Source of the DNA: Lampris incognitus | Lineage: Eukaryota > Chordata > Actinopteri > Lampriformes > Lampridae | Reading direction: 5' to 3' | Assembly: GCF_029633865.1 (NCBI RefSeq) | Contig: NC_079214.1 | Location: 16,553,936-16,617,935 of the forward strand | DNA length: 64,000 nt | In this document: in pieces, positions 1 through 37,280 of the stretch | How the letters are laid out: every line of letters starts with the position of its first letter | Numbering within the stretch: the first letter of the stretch is position 1 | Notes under the pieces: generated by a model | The model's database searches: none | What the model saw: the letters and a program-made list of their open reading frames with translations, nothing else | Told to the model about the DNA's origin: nothing | Translations under genes and position numbers: made by a program

Positions 1-1467
1 GATGGAGCCACTTCCATTTTCCATCTGCTCCATCACTGTTTGGAACATTGTGGTGACATGGTTCCCTCCATCAGTATCTGTTTCTCTTTGTGAGACGCCG
101 CCTGGTACCGAACCCCTCTATCATCTTAACCCCGACCAATGACATCACACCCTCCCAGTCACACCCGCTGGTAGAATAATTGTCAGGATGTGAACGGTGA
201 ACCGGTCTTTACTCAGCAATTGCAAAGGCTGCGCTTCCCGAGCTGGACATCCTCCAGCCCCCCCGGCCCCCTGGCCCCCCGGCCCTGCCCCGCCGTCTCC
301 CCCCCCACAAAGTCAACTCTCCCTCGGTGTGCAGCACGACTGTTGGCTTGGCTCGCTACGGTGGTCTGGATGCGAGTTCTAGTGGAGGAGTCCAAACAAA
401 ATGTGACCACAACCCCCGTCTGCAAAGACAGGGAGGGGGAAGGAAGGGGTGAGGAGAGCGAGGGACGGGAGAGGACGGGGGGTGTGAAAGAGGCTGGCGG
501 GTGGGGTATTGGAAAGGTCAGACAAATTATGCTGAGAAATAAAAGATTATGTAGTATTATGATGATATAACCTCTGTTCATACCAGGTGGCTTTTATGTG
601 CACATTTAAATAGAAAACCTATCAATTCATTTTCTTTTAATTAGGACCCATATTGTATATAAGAAGTGTGATCTGTTCAGGCTCTGCAATGAAGGTGATG
701 CTTGTATTATTCATAGTGACAGGCACGCAACAGACACACACACGCGCACAAATAAAAGTACCTCTGTCTTTTCTCGAAGGTGTCTATTTATGTGTTTGCG
801 AGTTTGTGCAAGTTATTGTGCACGTGTATGTTTGTGGAGGTGTCTGACGGCGTGTGTGCCAGGGACCTGCGGTGGTCTGTGGTGGTCTGACCCACAGCGT
901 CTCGTCCTTGAGCTCTTTCATTGCACTGCCATACAGGCCTCTGTCAGAGCCACTCCTCTTATTGGAGCCAAGCAGACCTTGTCGGGCTCGGGACGGGTCC
1001 AAGCTGCGGTTCCTCTACACGTTCCCGTTGAAATGACAGAAGATATTATTTTAGCCTAGATGCTCACCTCGAGGCAACAACGTAAGGTTTATAAAATCGG
1101 CGACAGCCACACTGGCCTTACCTGGGGTGAGGCAGGGGGCAGGTAGCCCCCCCCCGCCTCCTCCTCCATGCAGCTCCAGGTGACCTGGCGTGCCTATGTA
1201 GTCTAGACGGGATGGGTGAGTAATGGTGATGCTTGCGTCAAGGTCTTCTGTTAATGATATTTCCTGTCGCTGGCTTGGAAAGTGTGCCCACACGTCCACA
1301 GTTGCAGTCCAAAAGTTATGCCGGGGTCGATAACCTCTGAAGAGCTTACAAGAGGGCCATGAAGGGCTGTTAACGACCAACGTTTTTTTTTTAACAAAAT
1401 ATTGCCACATTGGGTCGAGAATAGTTTTATCTTCAGGTCATAACAGCACACTTTTTTTTGTGTGGCC
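1..1467. other. Intergenic, no gene supported
   Basis: I see no conserved protein or RNA gene here. Open frames on both strands are short, overlap one another and have biased composition from poly-C/poly-G tracts (for example around 250-310 and 1145-1165). TG-rich sequence lies near 780-860. Confidence 0.5.
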
Positions 1468-1680
1468 TTTCCCCCCCTTTTCGTCCCAGTTGTACTTGGC
1501 CAACTACCCCACTCTTCCTAGCCGTCCCGGTCGTACAGGGGGACGTAGCGCGTGGGAGGATCATGCTATCCCCCCCCCCCCAACCCCGAACAGGCGCCCC
1601 GAACCGACCGGAGGAGGCGCCAGTGCGGCGACCGGGACACACACCCCACATCCGGCTTCCCATCCGCAGACACGGCCAAT
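1468..1680 (-). mobile_element. SINE family B, fragment lacking the tRNA head
   Basis: On the minus strand this matches the body of the tRNA-derived SINE that occurs five times in fn1 introns: the 'GGCCGTGTCTGCGGATGGGA' segment, the 'GCTACGTCCCCCTG' segment and the AATTGG-like 3' end are all present. The tRNA-like head with A and B boxes is missing, so this is a truncated copy. The relationship is seen by direct comparison with the copies at 15.9, 17.7, 23.2, 27.9 and 31.0 kb. Confidence 0.7.
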
Positions 1681-2035
1681 GGGGCAGCGTCCTAGTGACG
1701 TCACTGCATCGCTGTCGCTATGGACGCGTCACAGGAAGTCAGACACGCGGAGCTCGTTAGACAGTCCAGCATGGCTGTGTTTGCAACACCAGCTCACGTG
1801 TATGCTGCCATATATCCGATAATATTAAATTACGCAAAAATAAACGCAGAAAACTAAAACAAACTGCTCACTTCTAATGTAGTCACGTGCATCCGATGTT
1901 TGACTTCCGTTGGCTGCGAAGCTTCCGCTTCCGCTCGGGAAGGGCTAAAAATAGCTCATGGACGCTGCCGACCAAGCCGGAGGTAACGCAGGGATTCGAA
2001 CAGGTGATCCACGCGCCGGTAGGCAACGGAATAGA

Positions 2036-2467
2036 GCAACAGCACACATTTTTTTTTTTTTTTAATTTATTTCTGATTTTTTTCCCCTTTTTTCTCCCAA
2101 TTTAGTGGCCAATTGATCCCTATTTTAATTCAAACACCCACCCTCGTATTGCATGTGTTCGCCAACTGCATCTCTCCGGCCGGCAGTCTCGAAGGAAAGC
2201 GCCTCCCCACTTTCGTGACAAGGCGAATCCAAGCCGAACCACTGTTTTTTCCGACACACACAGAGACGCATTCATATGACGAACACAAGCCGACTCCGCC
2301 CCCCTCCCGAAGACAGCGTTGCCAATGATTGCTGCTTCATCGAGTCCGGCCATAGTCGGATCTGACGAGACCGGGGCGCGAACCCCAGTCCCCAGTGGGC
2401 AACTGCATCGACACCAAGCCGATGCTTAGACCGCTACGCCACCGCGGACCCGCAACAGCACACATTT
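2036..2467 (-). mobile_element. tRNA-derived SINE (family C) with 16-bp target-site duplication
   Basis: The direct repeat GCAACAGCACACATTT occurs at 2036-2051 and again at 2452-2467, bounding a unit of about 400 bp at 2052-2451. Read on the minus strand, the unit begins with a tRNA-like head. It has an A box TGGCGTAGCGG and a B box beginning GGTTCGCGCC, the RNA polymerase III internal promoter arrangement. The far end is a T-rich (on plus) tail. The duplication is perfect, which indicates a fairly recent retrotransposition. I recognise the class but cannot name the family. Confidence 0.85.
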
Positions 2468-3209
2468 GATAGGGAGAGAGGAAAGGGGTGCGGAAAGGGT
2501 AAACACATGGAAAAGCAAAAAGCAGATGGAGGGCAAGACTTCAAATTACATTTTCTCATTTGCCAGCGTCTCATAAACCTACATTCTTGTCTCCAACGGG
2601 CTCTGTAACACACCAGTTATGTAATCCCAGTGTTTTAAGAGAAACACAGTTGTGCTGGGAGTCCTTCCCGGCACATTTATATTCTGTCCCCCAAATCTAT
2701 TGTGCTCATGTGAATCCACTTATTGTTTAGCGGACCCTGTAATGCATAAGAAATGACACAGGGCCTAATGGAAACTTGTCATAAAGGCCGAAGATGCGAA
2801 AAGATGGGGGGAACAGAACCACAGGGAAACCAGCAAGCGCAATAATCCAAATTGGCATGTTTGTGGGGCCAAAACAGCAATTACTGCTGAGGAAAATCCA
2901 GCTATTCACTTAACAAAAATGTCACATTTGTTCTTTTCTGCTGGGGTTTTGTTTCTGCATTTCCGGCTGCAAGTGCGTTGGTTGGGTCAGTCGTATCTGT
3001 TTGTATACTGGTCTGTTTCACCTCCCTTAGAGTCTGCACAGGTTTGTTCACTCAATGCACGTCTTTGTCTCCTTCACCCAGGACAACCGAAGAGCTTTTG
3101 AGGACAACATGCTCTGTGAGAGACGACGAGGAAGGTTGCGGTGAGGAGTTGCGCTCAAAATGCACGTCTCTCTCTCACATGCACATGCACACACACATGC
3201 GCACCCACG

Positions 3210-3274
<65 letters not shown>

Positions 3275-3861
3275 GCATGCACATAACGCCGGTGTGAGTA
3301 ACAAGGCTGACCAGACTCATTCTCTAAACATGCTTGCTTTGGAACTTGCTGGAAGTCGCTGGAAAAGTGCCTCATCCATGTGAATATCGCCACCTTTCCC
3401 CTGACGGCCTAATCAAGGATTCACGGACAAAATGGCTTACGGCCTCGGCCCTACAGGACAACTCAAGCTTAGACGTTGAGACAACTGAAAAAGGCACAGA
3501 CACTTTCACGTGGGTCCCAAATTCTGTGCATGTCTGCGAATGCTACTTTTGCAACGCTAACAAAGCCGCCACTTTTTCATTCCAGCGGGTACACAAGATG
3601 CAGACTCATCTCCTCTACTTTTCTCATTGTCCTTATTAACCACGGAGACAGACTGGGGAATGAGCCAGCCGGGATCAGCTTCATCCCGCTCTCCGTTAAG
3701 AGTGCATCCGGTGTGACTGCAGGAGGTGTGTGTGTTAGCGGATCAGTCAGTGCATGGGCACCAACCAAACAACACCGCAACATAAGCATGCATGTGCATC
3801 GTATTAGGCAGACTTGATATGTGTGCAGAGATGGATGAAAACATTAACACCAAAATGCCAT
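2468..3861. other. Intergenic, includes a CA microsatellite
   Basis: No gene is supported. A (CA)n tract of about 60 bp lies at 3213-3270, preceded by degenerate CA-rich sequence. Open frames in this stretch are mostly translations of the microsatellite and its flanks. Confidence 0.5.
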
Positions 3862-3878
3862 AGTAATAATAATAATAA

Positions 3879-3909
<31 letters not shown>

Positions 3910-3914
3910 AAGAA
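3862..3914. repeat. (AAT)n/(AAG)n trinucleotide microsatellite
   Basis: An AATAAT run passes directly into about a dozen AAG repeats. It lies just upstream of a LINE 3' fragment that carries its own ATA-rich sequences. Confidence 0.85.
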
Positions 3915-4029
3915 AGGCATTATCCATCAAATGGACTTCTACCTCATTCTAACCCTAGGCCCAAGGAAAGGGCCCAGTTATTGTGTTGTATTATGGCATG
4001 AAGTTAAAGGAAATTTGTATAATAATAAT

Positions 4030-4672
4030 AATAAGTACAAGGAAACCATCGACCACATTGTCTCAGGCTGCCCCGAACTGGCAAAGACTGAGTACATATA
4101 CAGGCACAACAAGGCAGCAGCATACCTGCACTGAAAGATCTGCAGGAGTTACAAGATCAAGACGACTGAGAAGTGCTACGAACATCATCCAAAAACGGCC
4201 CCTGAGAACAATGATGTCACCATCCTCTGGGACATGCCCATCCACACTGACAGAGAGATAAAAGCCAACAAGCCCGCCATCATTATCGAGGACAGGAAGC
4301 AAAAGAGGTGCATGCTCATCGATATGGCAATACCATCCGGAAAAAAAACACCTCAGTGAAAGTCACAGAGAAGCTGACCAAGTACAAAGACCTGGAGACT
4401 GAAATCAACAGGATGTGGGGTATGAGGACCGAAACAACACCAGTGGTCATCGGAGCTCTAGGACTCATGAAGAAGGGAATGGAAAAGTTCACCAACTGTA
4501 TCCCAGGCAACATCAACATCCATGCAGTCCAGAAGATCGCCCTACTCGGAACAGCCCCCATATTACGACGAGTACTGTCAATCAAGTGACATCTGCCCTA
4601 TAGTGCCTCAAGTCCATAGTTTGGACTCGGCTCTACAGGATGCAAAACAGGAAACATGAAAGAAATAATAAT
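4030..4672 (+). mobile_element. LINE ORF2 C-terminal fragment (restriction-like-endonuclease type), decayed
   Basis: Translated fragments in two frames read as the tail of a non-LTR retrotransposon polyprotein. First comes a Cys/His segment (HIVSGCPELAKTEYIYRHNK, near 4055-4115). Next is an endonuclease-like block with ILWDMPIHTD, a KPAIII stretch where a PD pair is usual, and CMLIDMAIP (near 4210-4335). Last is a KLTKYKDLETEINRMWGM block and the ALGLMKKG...ILRRVLSI end (4370-4587). Stop codons and a frame change near 4335 interrupt it, and it ends in an ATAATA-rich tail. I infer the R2/R4/NeSL-like (restriction-like endonuclease) class from the PD...D layout. The exact clade is uncertain and it is not functional. 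Confidence 0.65.
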
Positions 4673-4678
4673 AATAAT

Positions 4679-4775
4679 ATCCATCCATCCATTATCCAAA
4701 CTGCTCATCCTGCTCTCAGTGTCGCAGGATGCTGCAGCCTATCCCAGCAGTCATTGGGCGGCAGGCAGGGAGACA
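4679..4775 (-). mobile_element. SINE family A, 3'-end fragment
   Basis: ATCCATCCATCCATTATCC followed by the 'CTATCCCAGCAGTCATTGGG' segment is the reverse complement of the 3' end of the SINE A copies that follow at 4803 and 5304. It is 5'-truncated, as is usual for retrotransposed SINEs. Confidence 0.7.
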
Positions 4776-4802
4776 CTATTACAATTACACTATTACAATA
4801 TT

Positions 4803-5254
<452 letters not shown>

Positions 5255-5303
5255 GATATATATTATACGATATATTAATATATATAACATGTATTCTAAT
5301 AAT

Positions 5304-5682
5304 GGGTGGCACGGTGGTGCAGTGGTTAGCGCAGTTGCCTCACAGCAAGAAGGTCCTGGGTTCGAGCCCTGGGGTAATTCAACCTTGGGGGTCGTCCCAG
5401 GTCATCCTCTGTGTGGAGTTTACATGTTCTCCCCGTGTCTGCGTGGGTTTCCCCCGGGGGCTGCGGTTTCCTCCCACAGTCCAAAGACATGTAGGTCAGG
5501 TGAATCGGCTGTACTAAATTGTCCCTATGTATGAATGTATGTGTGCGTCAGCCCTGTGTGATGGCCTGGCGGCCTGTCCAGGGAGTCTCCCCGCCTGCCG
5601 CCCAGTGAATGCTGGGATAGGCTCCAGCATCCCCACAACCCTGAGAGCAGGTTAAGCGGTTCGGATAATGGATGAATGGATA
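5304..5682 (+). mobile_element. tRNA-derived SINE family A, full-length copy
   Basis: It starts GGGTGGCACGGTGGTGCAG, with A box TGGTGCAGTGG and B box GGTTCGAGCCC, and ends at GGATAATGGATGAATGGA. It is closely similar to the copies at 4803 (+), 37288 (-) and 44891 (-). It lacks the large TG expansion, so it shows the ancestral internal sequence. Confidence 0.85.
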
Positions 5683-5775
5683 TTATAATGATTATGAATA
5701 ATAATAATGCCAAAATAAGTGTTCTTTACTGTGCAACCCACATAGACCAAATCAAAACCACTTTGATAGAACTTG

Positions 5776-7254
5776 CAGTGGTGGCTGGCCAGTACAGGGC
5801 GCTGGGGCACCGCCCCCTTCAAATATCAAGAGATTAAAATCTACTTAAAAGTGTTAAATATAATTTAGTTATATAACGTAAATAATTATGAAATAAAAGT
5901 GTTTTTCAGTCTGTCAGCAGCTCGATGGTGTTTTAAGCCCCCAACGTACTCTTCAAGGCAGCGCTGCATGGGAGGCACTCCCCGCCCCCTACAGTTTCAG
6001 CCAATCACAGCACTGGCGCTAGATTTCAACTTTTTCCCTCCTTCTGCAGTGCAGGAGTTCGACTCAAACAAACGTCAATCTTAAAAGTGCAGCGTTTGAC
6101 GTAAATATCCTTTTAAACGAAAGTTTGACTCGTGTACATTCACAAAAAGGCCCTAGATTGCATTTTGGCGACAGTTTTGCTTTACCTTACTTAGCTGCTA
6201 TGTCTAGATGTCTTACAACTTATCTAGCAACAACTGGATGCCTAAAGGAGTTTTGGAAAGACACCCACTCGACCATGCCTTTGTGCAGCTCACTTAAAAC
6301 TAGGTTGTCTCGTAGTTGTTTAAATAAGCAGACTGGGAGACACAGGCTAATGCCTAACTACATAGCAATAGCACTACTCAGTCGCTCTCATAACCACCCA
6401 AAAAATGAATTGGCTGCCTGGAACTTAGCTAGCGCCAACTGCTAGCCCATTACTAAGTAAACTCTGTCCTGCACGGACAAGTTTAAAAGTAGTACGTGCC
6501 AACATAAACTGAGTGCTCACCACTGCCAGCTATTTGAACAGCTGGCTGCATTTGAGCCAACCTTGGCTTAAAATAGTTAGCTAAAATCTACCATTGCAAT
6601 CTGTTTACAGTTAGCTAGCTAGCTGAGGTGTCCGTTCAGCAAAGAAAATCCCTAGCAGCTAGTGTTGGCTATATTTCAAAGCATATGTCATTTTTTTTAA
6701 AAAACATTTTGATTGGATGAAACTGTTGGGGGCGGGGAGTGCCTTCCATGCAGTGCTGCCTGGAAGAGTACGTTGTGGGCTTAAAACACCATCGAGCCTG
6801 TCAGCAGCCATTAAATATTGGTTCCAGATGGTATTTGGTTGATTTGTGTCTGAATACATATACTTCCTGGGTGAGGGGCGCCGGCCAAACGATACCTTAT
6901 GTAAGCCCTCAAACTTTTGGCGAGCAGGTGACCTGAGGCTGCTGTCTGATTGGTTTCTTCAGATTTTCCATGGGGCACAGTTCTGTGCGCCCCAGACACG
7001 CCCACTTGTATTGGCAATGTTTTTTGATCTAATGTGATTGGACAATTCTTGTGGCTGTCAATCATGTTCACACCCACCACCACGCCTCGTCTCGACTGTC
7101 AATCATCCACTGTCTGCAAGCCCTGATAACATCTATAGGCTACATTGTCCTTCTTAATAACTCCGTGACTGTGTGGACATTAAAGCAGCTGTCAGATGTG
7201 CTGCGACAAGGTAAATTGCTCCCCCCCAAAAGATTTTAGCACCAGCCGCCACTG
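5776..7254. mobile_element. Old TIR DNA-transposon-like element, non-coding
   Basis: The left end reads CAGTGGTGGCTGG and the right end, reversed, reads CAGTGGCGGCTGG, giving short terminal inverted repeats about 1.48 kb apart. Inside is a second, longer inverted pair: 5911-5995 and the reverse of 6725-6810 share CTCGATGGTGTTTTAAGCCC and the following 50 or so bases. The CAGTGG-type ends suggest a hAT-like, non-autonomous element, but the 8-bp flanks (AGAACTTG and GATAAAAG) do not match. Either the element is old or the boundaries are wrong. No transposase is recognisable. Confidence 0.5.
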
Positions 7255-7816
7255 GATAAAAGCAACCAGCATTTGCCATGCACTCCTCATTTCTCAAGCT
7301 CTCATTTATGCACACACTGAACAACCCTCACACCCAGATGAAATCACATGTGTGTACCCCATTTAAAGCTTGCTTATTTACACCTGATGACACGGTGTGA
7401 AAACACAGACAGGGTTTTCCGCTTCCCTGTGACTAAAGAGTCCCCCTTCCTGTAGATGGCACTACAGCTAATGTCAAGTCTGGCAGGGGCCGGCATAAAC
7501 CATGACTAAGTTAGGATAAACAAAATCCTCCAGAGGTGGAGGGGCCTGGGTCAGTGTACATAGGACTTGACGGCATGAGTGGGAGAGCTGTTCCTGAGTG
7601 AGTTTGTTCTTTACAGAGAAAGTGGGAGTCACTGACTCACGTATTACTGTCAGCAGTGACAGCGGCGGGACATGTCAGCTCCTCTCCGTGTCCCCGGGTC
7701 GACTGCAGTAACGCGACTCCAAGAGGGGAAAGAAAAGCTGTGAAGTATATTGTATACATGCAAATCAGAGTGTAGACTGAGGGATCAAAATGGTTGGCAT
7801 CTCTGTTAAAAAGAGA
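7255..7816. other. Intergenic, nothing recognised
   Basis: Unique-looking sequence with no conserved coding frame, RNA gene or repeat that I can support. Confidence 0.4.
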
Positions 7817-7854
7817 ACATAGAGAGAGAGAGAGAGAGAGAGTGAGAGAGAGAG

Positions 7855-7903
<49 letters not shown>

Positions 7904-7989
7904 GAGAGTGAGAGAGAGAGAGCGAGAGAGAGCGAGAGAGAGAGAGAGTGAGAGAGAGAGTGAGAGAGTGAGAGAGAGCGAGAGAGAGA

Positions 7990-8059
<70 letters not shown>

Positions 8060-8128
8060 GAGAGAGAGAGAGAGAGAGTGAGAGTGAGAGAGAGAGAGAG
8101 AGAGAGAGTGAGAGAGAGAGAGAGAGAG
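7817..8128. repeat. (GA)n polypurine tract, about 310 bp
   Basis: Almost uninterrupted GA dinucleotides with regularly scattered GTGA and GCGA variants. Open frames through it are artefacts of the dinucleotide repeat (all Arg/Glu on plus, all Ser/Leu on minus). Confidence 0.97.
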
Positions 8129-10756
8129 GGGCAGTATACAAATGAAAAACACTGATCGTCAGAACTTGCATCTGGTGCTTTTAGTCTCCCTCTGGGCTCG
8201 TTGAAAGTCAGTTACCTCATCATGATGGCGTGTTGTGTGGATGTGTGTGTGTCTGTGTGGAGCTGGTGTATGTGTGTGTGTGTGTGTGTGTGGGGGGGGT
8301 TGGAGGGCTGGAAAAAAGGCTGTAGACTCGTCGTTCTCACCTTCTCCCGCCCTTCCATCACTAACCTGCCCGCTCGCCACAGCGGTGGATGATACACACG
8401 CCTGACTCGTGTGACTCAGCATCATCGTTCAGCTGGTGTCAAAGCTGTCGCTGCAGAGCCGCCGGTTACCGTGGCAACGTTGCACTGTCACGCTCTGTTG
8501 TGGAATCTTGCGGAAGGAAATGCGTCGTCAATAGCTTTTTCAGATCTGCACAGGGAGGCTGCTTTTACTGACCCCGCTCCCTCCATCAAGACCAAATCAC
8601 CAAACGTTCTTCACATCCTGTGCAGAAGAAGGCGGCTCCTGGCTCTGATTCAAACTTGACAAGCTGCAGTGAGAATGCTGACACCCCTGAATTATGTTGC
8701 TCAACCCTTTTTATATACTCAACCCTGTGGCTGTCTCCAAGCATAAACCTCTGAACGACTAGGCGTCACGTCTCATAAGCGCGCTCGAGTCTTCACTCTT
8801 TTTCGGGACTTTAACACAAAGGCTGAGTAAACCTCGCAGTTTATTAACTACAAATCTTCACAACTTAAGCCATTCTAGTGGAAAACCCTGCTTGAGGAGC
8901 CCAAGGGAGGGGGCGGGAGGCAAATAGTTAGACATGGGTGTGACGGGCTCCGCTCATCGAGCCCCCCCCCCCCCCCGACCCACCCTGCTGATATACACAG
9001 CCCCGACACCTCACCCGGCCTCCAGCTTTTTAAACACTTTCTCCCTTCATCTTTCTGTCTACCCCATCTCTCCATAACTCCATTACTTGGTTCTCCCTCC
9101 TGTCTACCTCCTCCACATCCTTCCCTCCATCCCTCTGGCCTTTTATCCCTGCGATCCAGCCATGGCCATCTGGCTCTCGAAACCCAAACTGCCTGTCCAT
9201 TGTTTGCTAAAACAAGGGCGGGAAACCACGGATTAAAAACAAACTCTGCTTGGGCTCAACATGTGCTAGCTAAAGTTAGAAAGGTGCATGCGTGCACGTG
9301 TGCATGCGTGCATGTGTGTTTGTGTGCGTGCGTGCACGCTCATACAAGGGTAGGGATTGGGGGGGGAACACGCTTTTCAAATGTTCACATCCAAATTAAA
9401 GCAGTAAAATGTTTCTTAATAACCCCTTTTTTTTTTTACTGGGCTCCATTAGTTAAACACCGCCAGTGTTCTTTTCCTCCAGCGGGCCCATACAAACCGT
9501 GACCACCAAGCGTGTATTGGAAGCAGTATGAAAACACCCCGCAGTGGTATGAACATTAAGCCACATATTAGGCGGACATACATTATCACTGTGATATATG
9601 GAATGGATGGACTCTGTCTGACCTGGCAGAGGAGACGCGAGGGAAGAGCGAGGGAGAAAGACGAGGAGCACACTTTGATACAACCCAGACTGCCTTCCCA
9701 AAGGCTTAGAGCGAGAGAGAGAGAGAGAGAGAGATCATAAATCTGACAGAGCCTCAGAATCAGCCCAGGAAATGAAATCAGTTTCAGGGGAACGCATACA
9801 CATTCGAGCATACATTGAACATCTCGGTGTTTCTTCGGATCGCCTCTCTATCGTGGGCCCAAGTGTGCTCTCTTTGGTTAAAAGGAAAAAAGAAAAAAAA
9901 AAGCATCGTGGGGAACATCGCCGAATAATGAAAGTTAAAGACTCGTTACTGATATTCCCAGATCCTGCAGCATTAAACAGGCCCTTGTTTTGACTCTCCC
10001 TGTCTTGGCATCTTTTCACAAGTGGAAACTATGCGAGAACTCTCTCCACATGTGAGAGGTCGGTGACTCACTTTCTACTTTGAAAACAGGGAAACGCTTT
10101 TGCTGTTTTCTCACTCAGTTCTCTTGCGGAACCCGACGGGTGCGATTTAGTGCCAGTTCAAGTCATTCCGCAAGACCTCTGACAGGAATTACAGCTCAGG
10201 TCCTCACATGCGGAGGCCACTTTCCAGACCAGACCCATGACTAAGCTGGTTGGAACCATGTAAATGCTGCCTAAAGCTGTGTCAGCCCCCTCACTTTATG
10301 CAAACAAGCTACCGCTGCTGCCATAACTAAAACATTAGGGCACGCTGCTGCACCCCCCCCCCCTCCATGTTATTAAAAAGTTTATTTTCCAAGACCGAGC
10401 AAACAAATAAATAAACAAACAAACCTCTGCGTGCAGGATTATAATCCAAAACACGATTAATCCTTTCGGTAAAATGACAGATAACTCTATGGTTGATGAC
10501 GACATTATTTTGAAAGGGATGGTCTTGAAATTACTCATGACTTTAACAGGGACCCATACTGTGATTTCATTTCATGCCAGCAAGCATTTTGTCAGGAGTT
10601 GATTATTTTAAGATTATACACTTCATATTACTTTGGGAACATTGCACACCCACAAACAACCAACCTTGAAAAGAATTGCTTTGCCCGAAACAAGCAACAG
10701 TAATTTAGCATATTACTACCAAATACGAAAAGTGCAGACTCTCCTTTTTTCAACTC

Positions 10757-10791
<35 letters not shown>

Positions 10792-11518
10792 ACTTCTGCC
10801 TCTCTCATGCACACCCACTACTCGGACAAAACACATGCTACTCACGCGCACGCACGCACAATTTGACTCGAGTTGAAAAAAAACGGATTACAGGCTGAGG
10901 CCAACAGATGAGAAATGAAGAGAACCTAAACATAATGATGGATGGGAGACAAGGAAGGGAAGGGAAAGGGGGAAAGTAGACGGGGGGGGGGATGGGGAGT
11001 GTGTGTGGGGGGGCATCGAGGTGTGAAAAGGGAAGGTGTGAGGAAAAACAGATGACCGTGGTATATATTTTGCTGTGTATTTTTGAGTGCCAGTATATAA
11101 ACTCTTGCAAAACAGCTTTTAATCATTTAACCGTGTATGTTACAAGTCAGCGTGGCATCAGAACATCACCCTAACTGATGTTTAATGCAGGGAAAGAGGA
11201 AAGCTGCACCTGGGCAATAAAACAAGTGAAGCAGTAAAGTCCAGAAAAGCATTTTGGATTATTCCTATTATAAACAATTGTGGGATTGTTATAGCTTTCT
11301 CCATCTACCTTCAAATAGGTTTAATATAGGCATGCATGGTTCTGCTCATTAGGGGTAGAGACGGACTTTCAACTTTCTTGCTTTCTTCACACCATCTGGG
11401 AATATTCATTTGAACTGGAGGGTTTTTTGGCTTCCCATAATTACCTCAAATGGCCAGTTTTCATGTCTCTTGACAAAATAGTTTTACATGCATTTTCTCA
11501 TCCAGCACCACCACCACT

Positions 11519-11562
<44 letters not shown>

Positions 11563-11680
11563 ACCCCTGTCTTGCCCTAACACTTTCTTCCCCAGCATTT
11601 GGTGTCAGGTGTCAACACCGCTAAGAGTCGGGTCGGCCCCTCGAAGTTGCAAGTCCCTCCCCTGTGCAACCCCATGTGCT
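8129..11680. other. Intergenic region upstream of fn1
   Basis: No gene is supported. It contains TG-rich sequence (8240-8295 and 9285-9345), homopolymer C and G runs (8961-8978 and 10351-10362), a short (GA)n at 9709-9735, a (TCTG)n tract at 10758-10785 and a CAC/ATC trinucleotide array at 11507-11560. The last kilobase is the likely fn1 upstream regulatory region, judged only by position. Confidence 0.45.
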
Positions 11681-11683
11681 TGG

Positions 11684-11692
11684 ATATAAAAA
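11684..11692 (+). promoter_or_regulatory. Putative TATA box of fn1
   Basis: ATATAAAAA lies about 210 bp upstream of the fn1 start codon. That would place transcription initiation near 11715 and give a 5' UTR of about 180 nt. Mammalian fibronectin promoters also have a TATA-type box. I did not find an obvious consensus cAMP-response element next to it. Confidence 0.55.
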
Positions 11693-11896
11693 CAGTGTGC
11701 ACCCCTTTCCCCTGTGCAGAGCATCAGCAGCGAGGTGGCGTAAGGAGGGGGGAAACTTGGTCTCTCAACTCAAAGCAGCACTTTTACGCTTTGCTCCACA
11801 CTACTTTTTTTTTCTTTCCTTTGCTGCTTTTACCCTCTAAGCAATCCATACTTTCGTTACTTTTGGATTGTCCATTTTTTAAAAATTTACAACAAA

Positions 11897-36495
<24,599 letters not shown>

Positions 36496-37215
36496 AGGAC
36501 TGCTCATCCTACATTTGATTTGCTGTTCAGATGCTGTACCGCCTTACCGTACAGGAGACGAGCCGTCTACGACTGAACCGAAATAACAGCCAGTGTCTTT
36601 GGGATGAGCTTAACACATCCATCTGAGAATATAACACTGCCCTGCTGCCATAAAGTGTTGTTTAATAGTTACTTTTCAACCGCCAATCCTTCTTACTGCT
36701 GTTCAGATCCTGAAGTCGGTCTTCTTTTGTTTAGACTAACATTAGGGATTGACGAGTCTTGCCATGTCGCCATCCCTTTCTGCTAAAAACATTTCCTGTA
36801 TTCGTGTGGCTTGTCCTGTTGACTCTCAGATTAATGAAATTGCCATGTAATGTTTTTGTAGCACGTGAACTAGAATAACTTTCCCTAATCAAAGACGAAC
36901 CCGTCACGAATCAAGCACTGTCCAAAGAATGTCGATGTAGTAGTAAAGTCGTATTGGAGTGTTAGTGAAAATGTACGTTTTCCTTCTTTGTAGCCCCTCT
37001 TTTGACGCAAAGGGGTAGCACTGTGTATGACTGATGCAAGCTGAATTTTACCGTTTCTGACTTAATTTTTAATTTATCCCTTAAATCACAGTGTGTGAAT
37101 GCTTAAACTGGGGTGTGTGAATTTGAACCTTTATTTTTGTACGTTATTGTTCATGCAATAGTTGTTGCTACAATTGATGAAAAGAATCCCTTTTTAATAA
37201 AGCTGGAGAAAACTA
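36496..37215 (+). other. fn1: fn1 3' UTR
   Basis: AT-rich, repeat-free sequence follows the TAA stop and ends just after an AATAAA signal. A mature 3' UTR of roughly 0.7 kb is implied. Confidence 0.75.
37196..37201 (+). terminator. fn1: fn1 polyadenylation signal AATAAA
   Basis: A canonical hexamer lies about 700 nt after the fn1 stop in the sequence TTTTTAATAAAGCTGGAG. The AT-rich UTR ends shortly after it and a SINE begins at 37288. Confidence 0.8.
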
Positions 37216-37280
37216 CACATTTTGAAAAAAATATAAATTGTGCTATTGGTGATTAATATGCAACAGAATGACAAGTTCAG

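Noticed and set aside
190-581. Overlapping frames of about 120 codons on both strands
   Set aside because: Biased Pro/Gly/Arg composition from C- and G-rich sequence, similar length on both strands, no motif or splice context.
2370-2451. tRNA gene on the minus strand
   Set aside because: It is the head of a 400-bp SINE bounded by a 16-bp duplication.
5899-6445. Possible small genes (61 and 106 codons)
   Set aside because: They lie inside a TIR-type element, have no similarity to proteins I know, and no splice or promoter context.
7637-8171. Long open frames of Ser/Leu or Arg/Glu repeats on both strands
   Set aside because: They are translations of the (GA)n tract in every frame; no biological protein composition or conserved motif.
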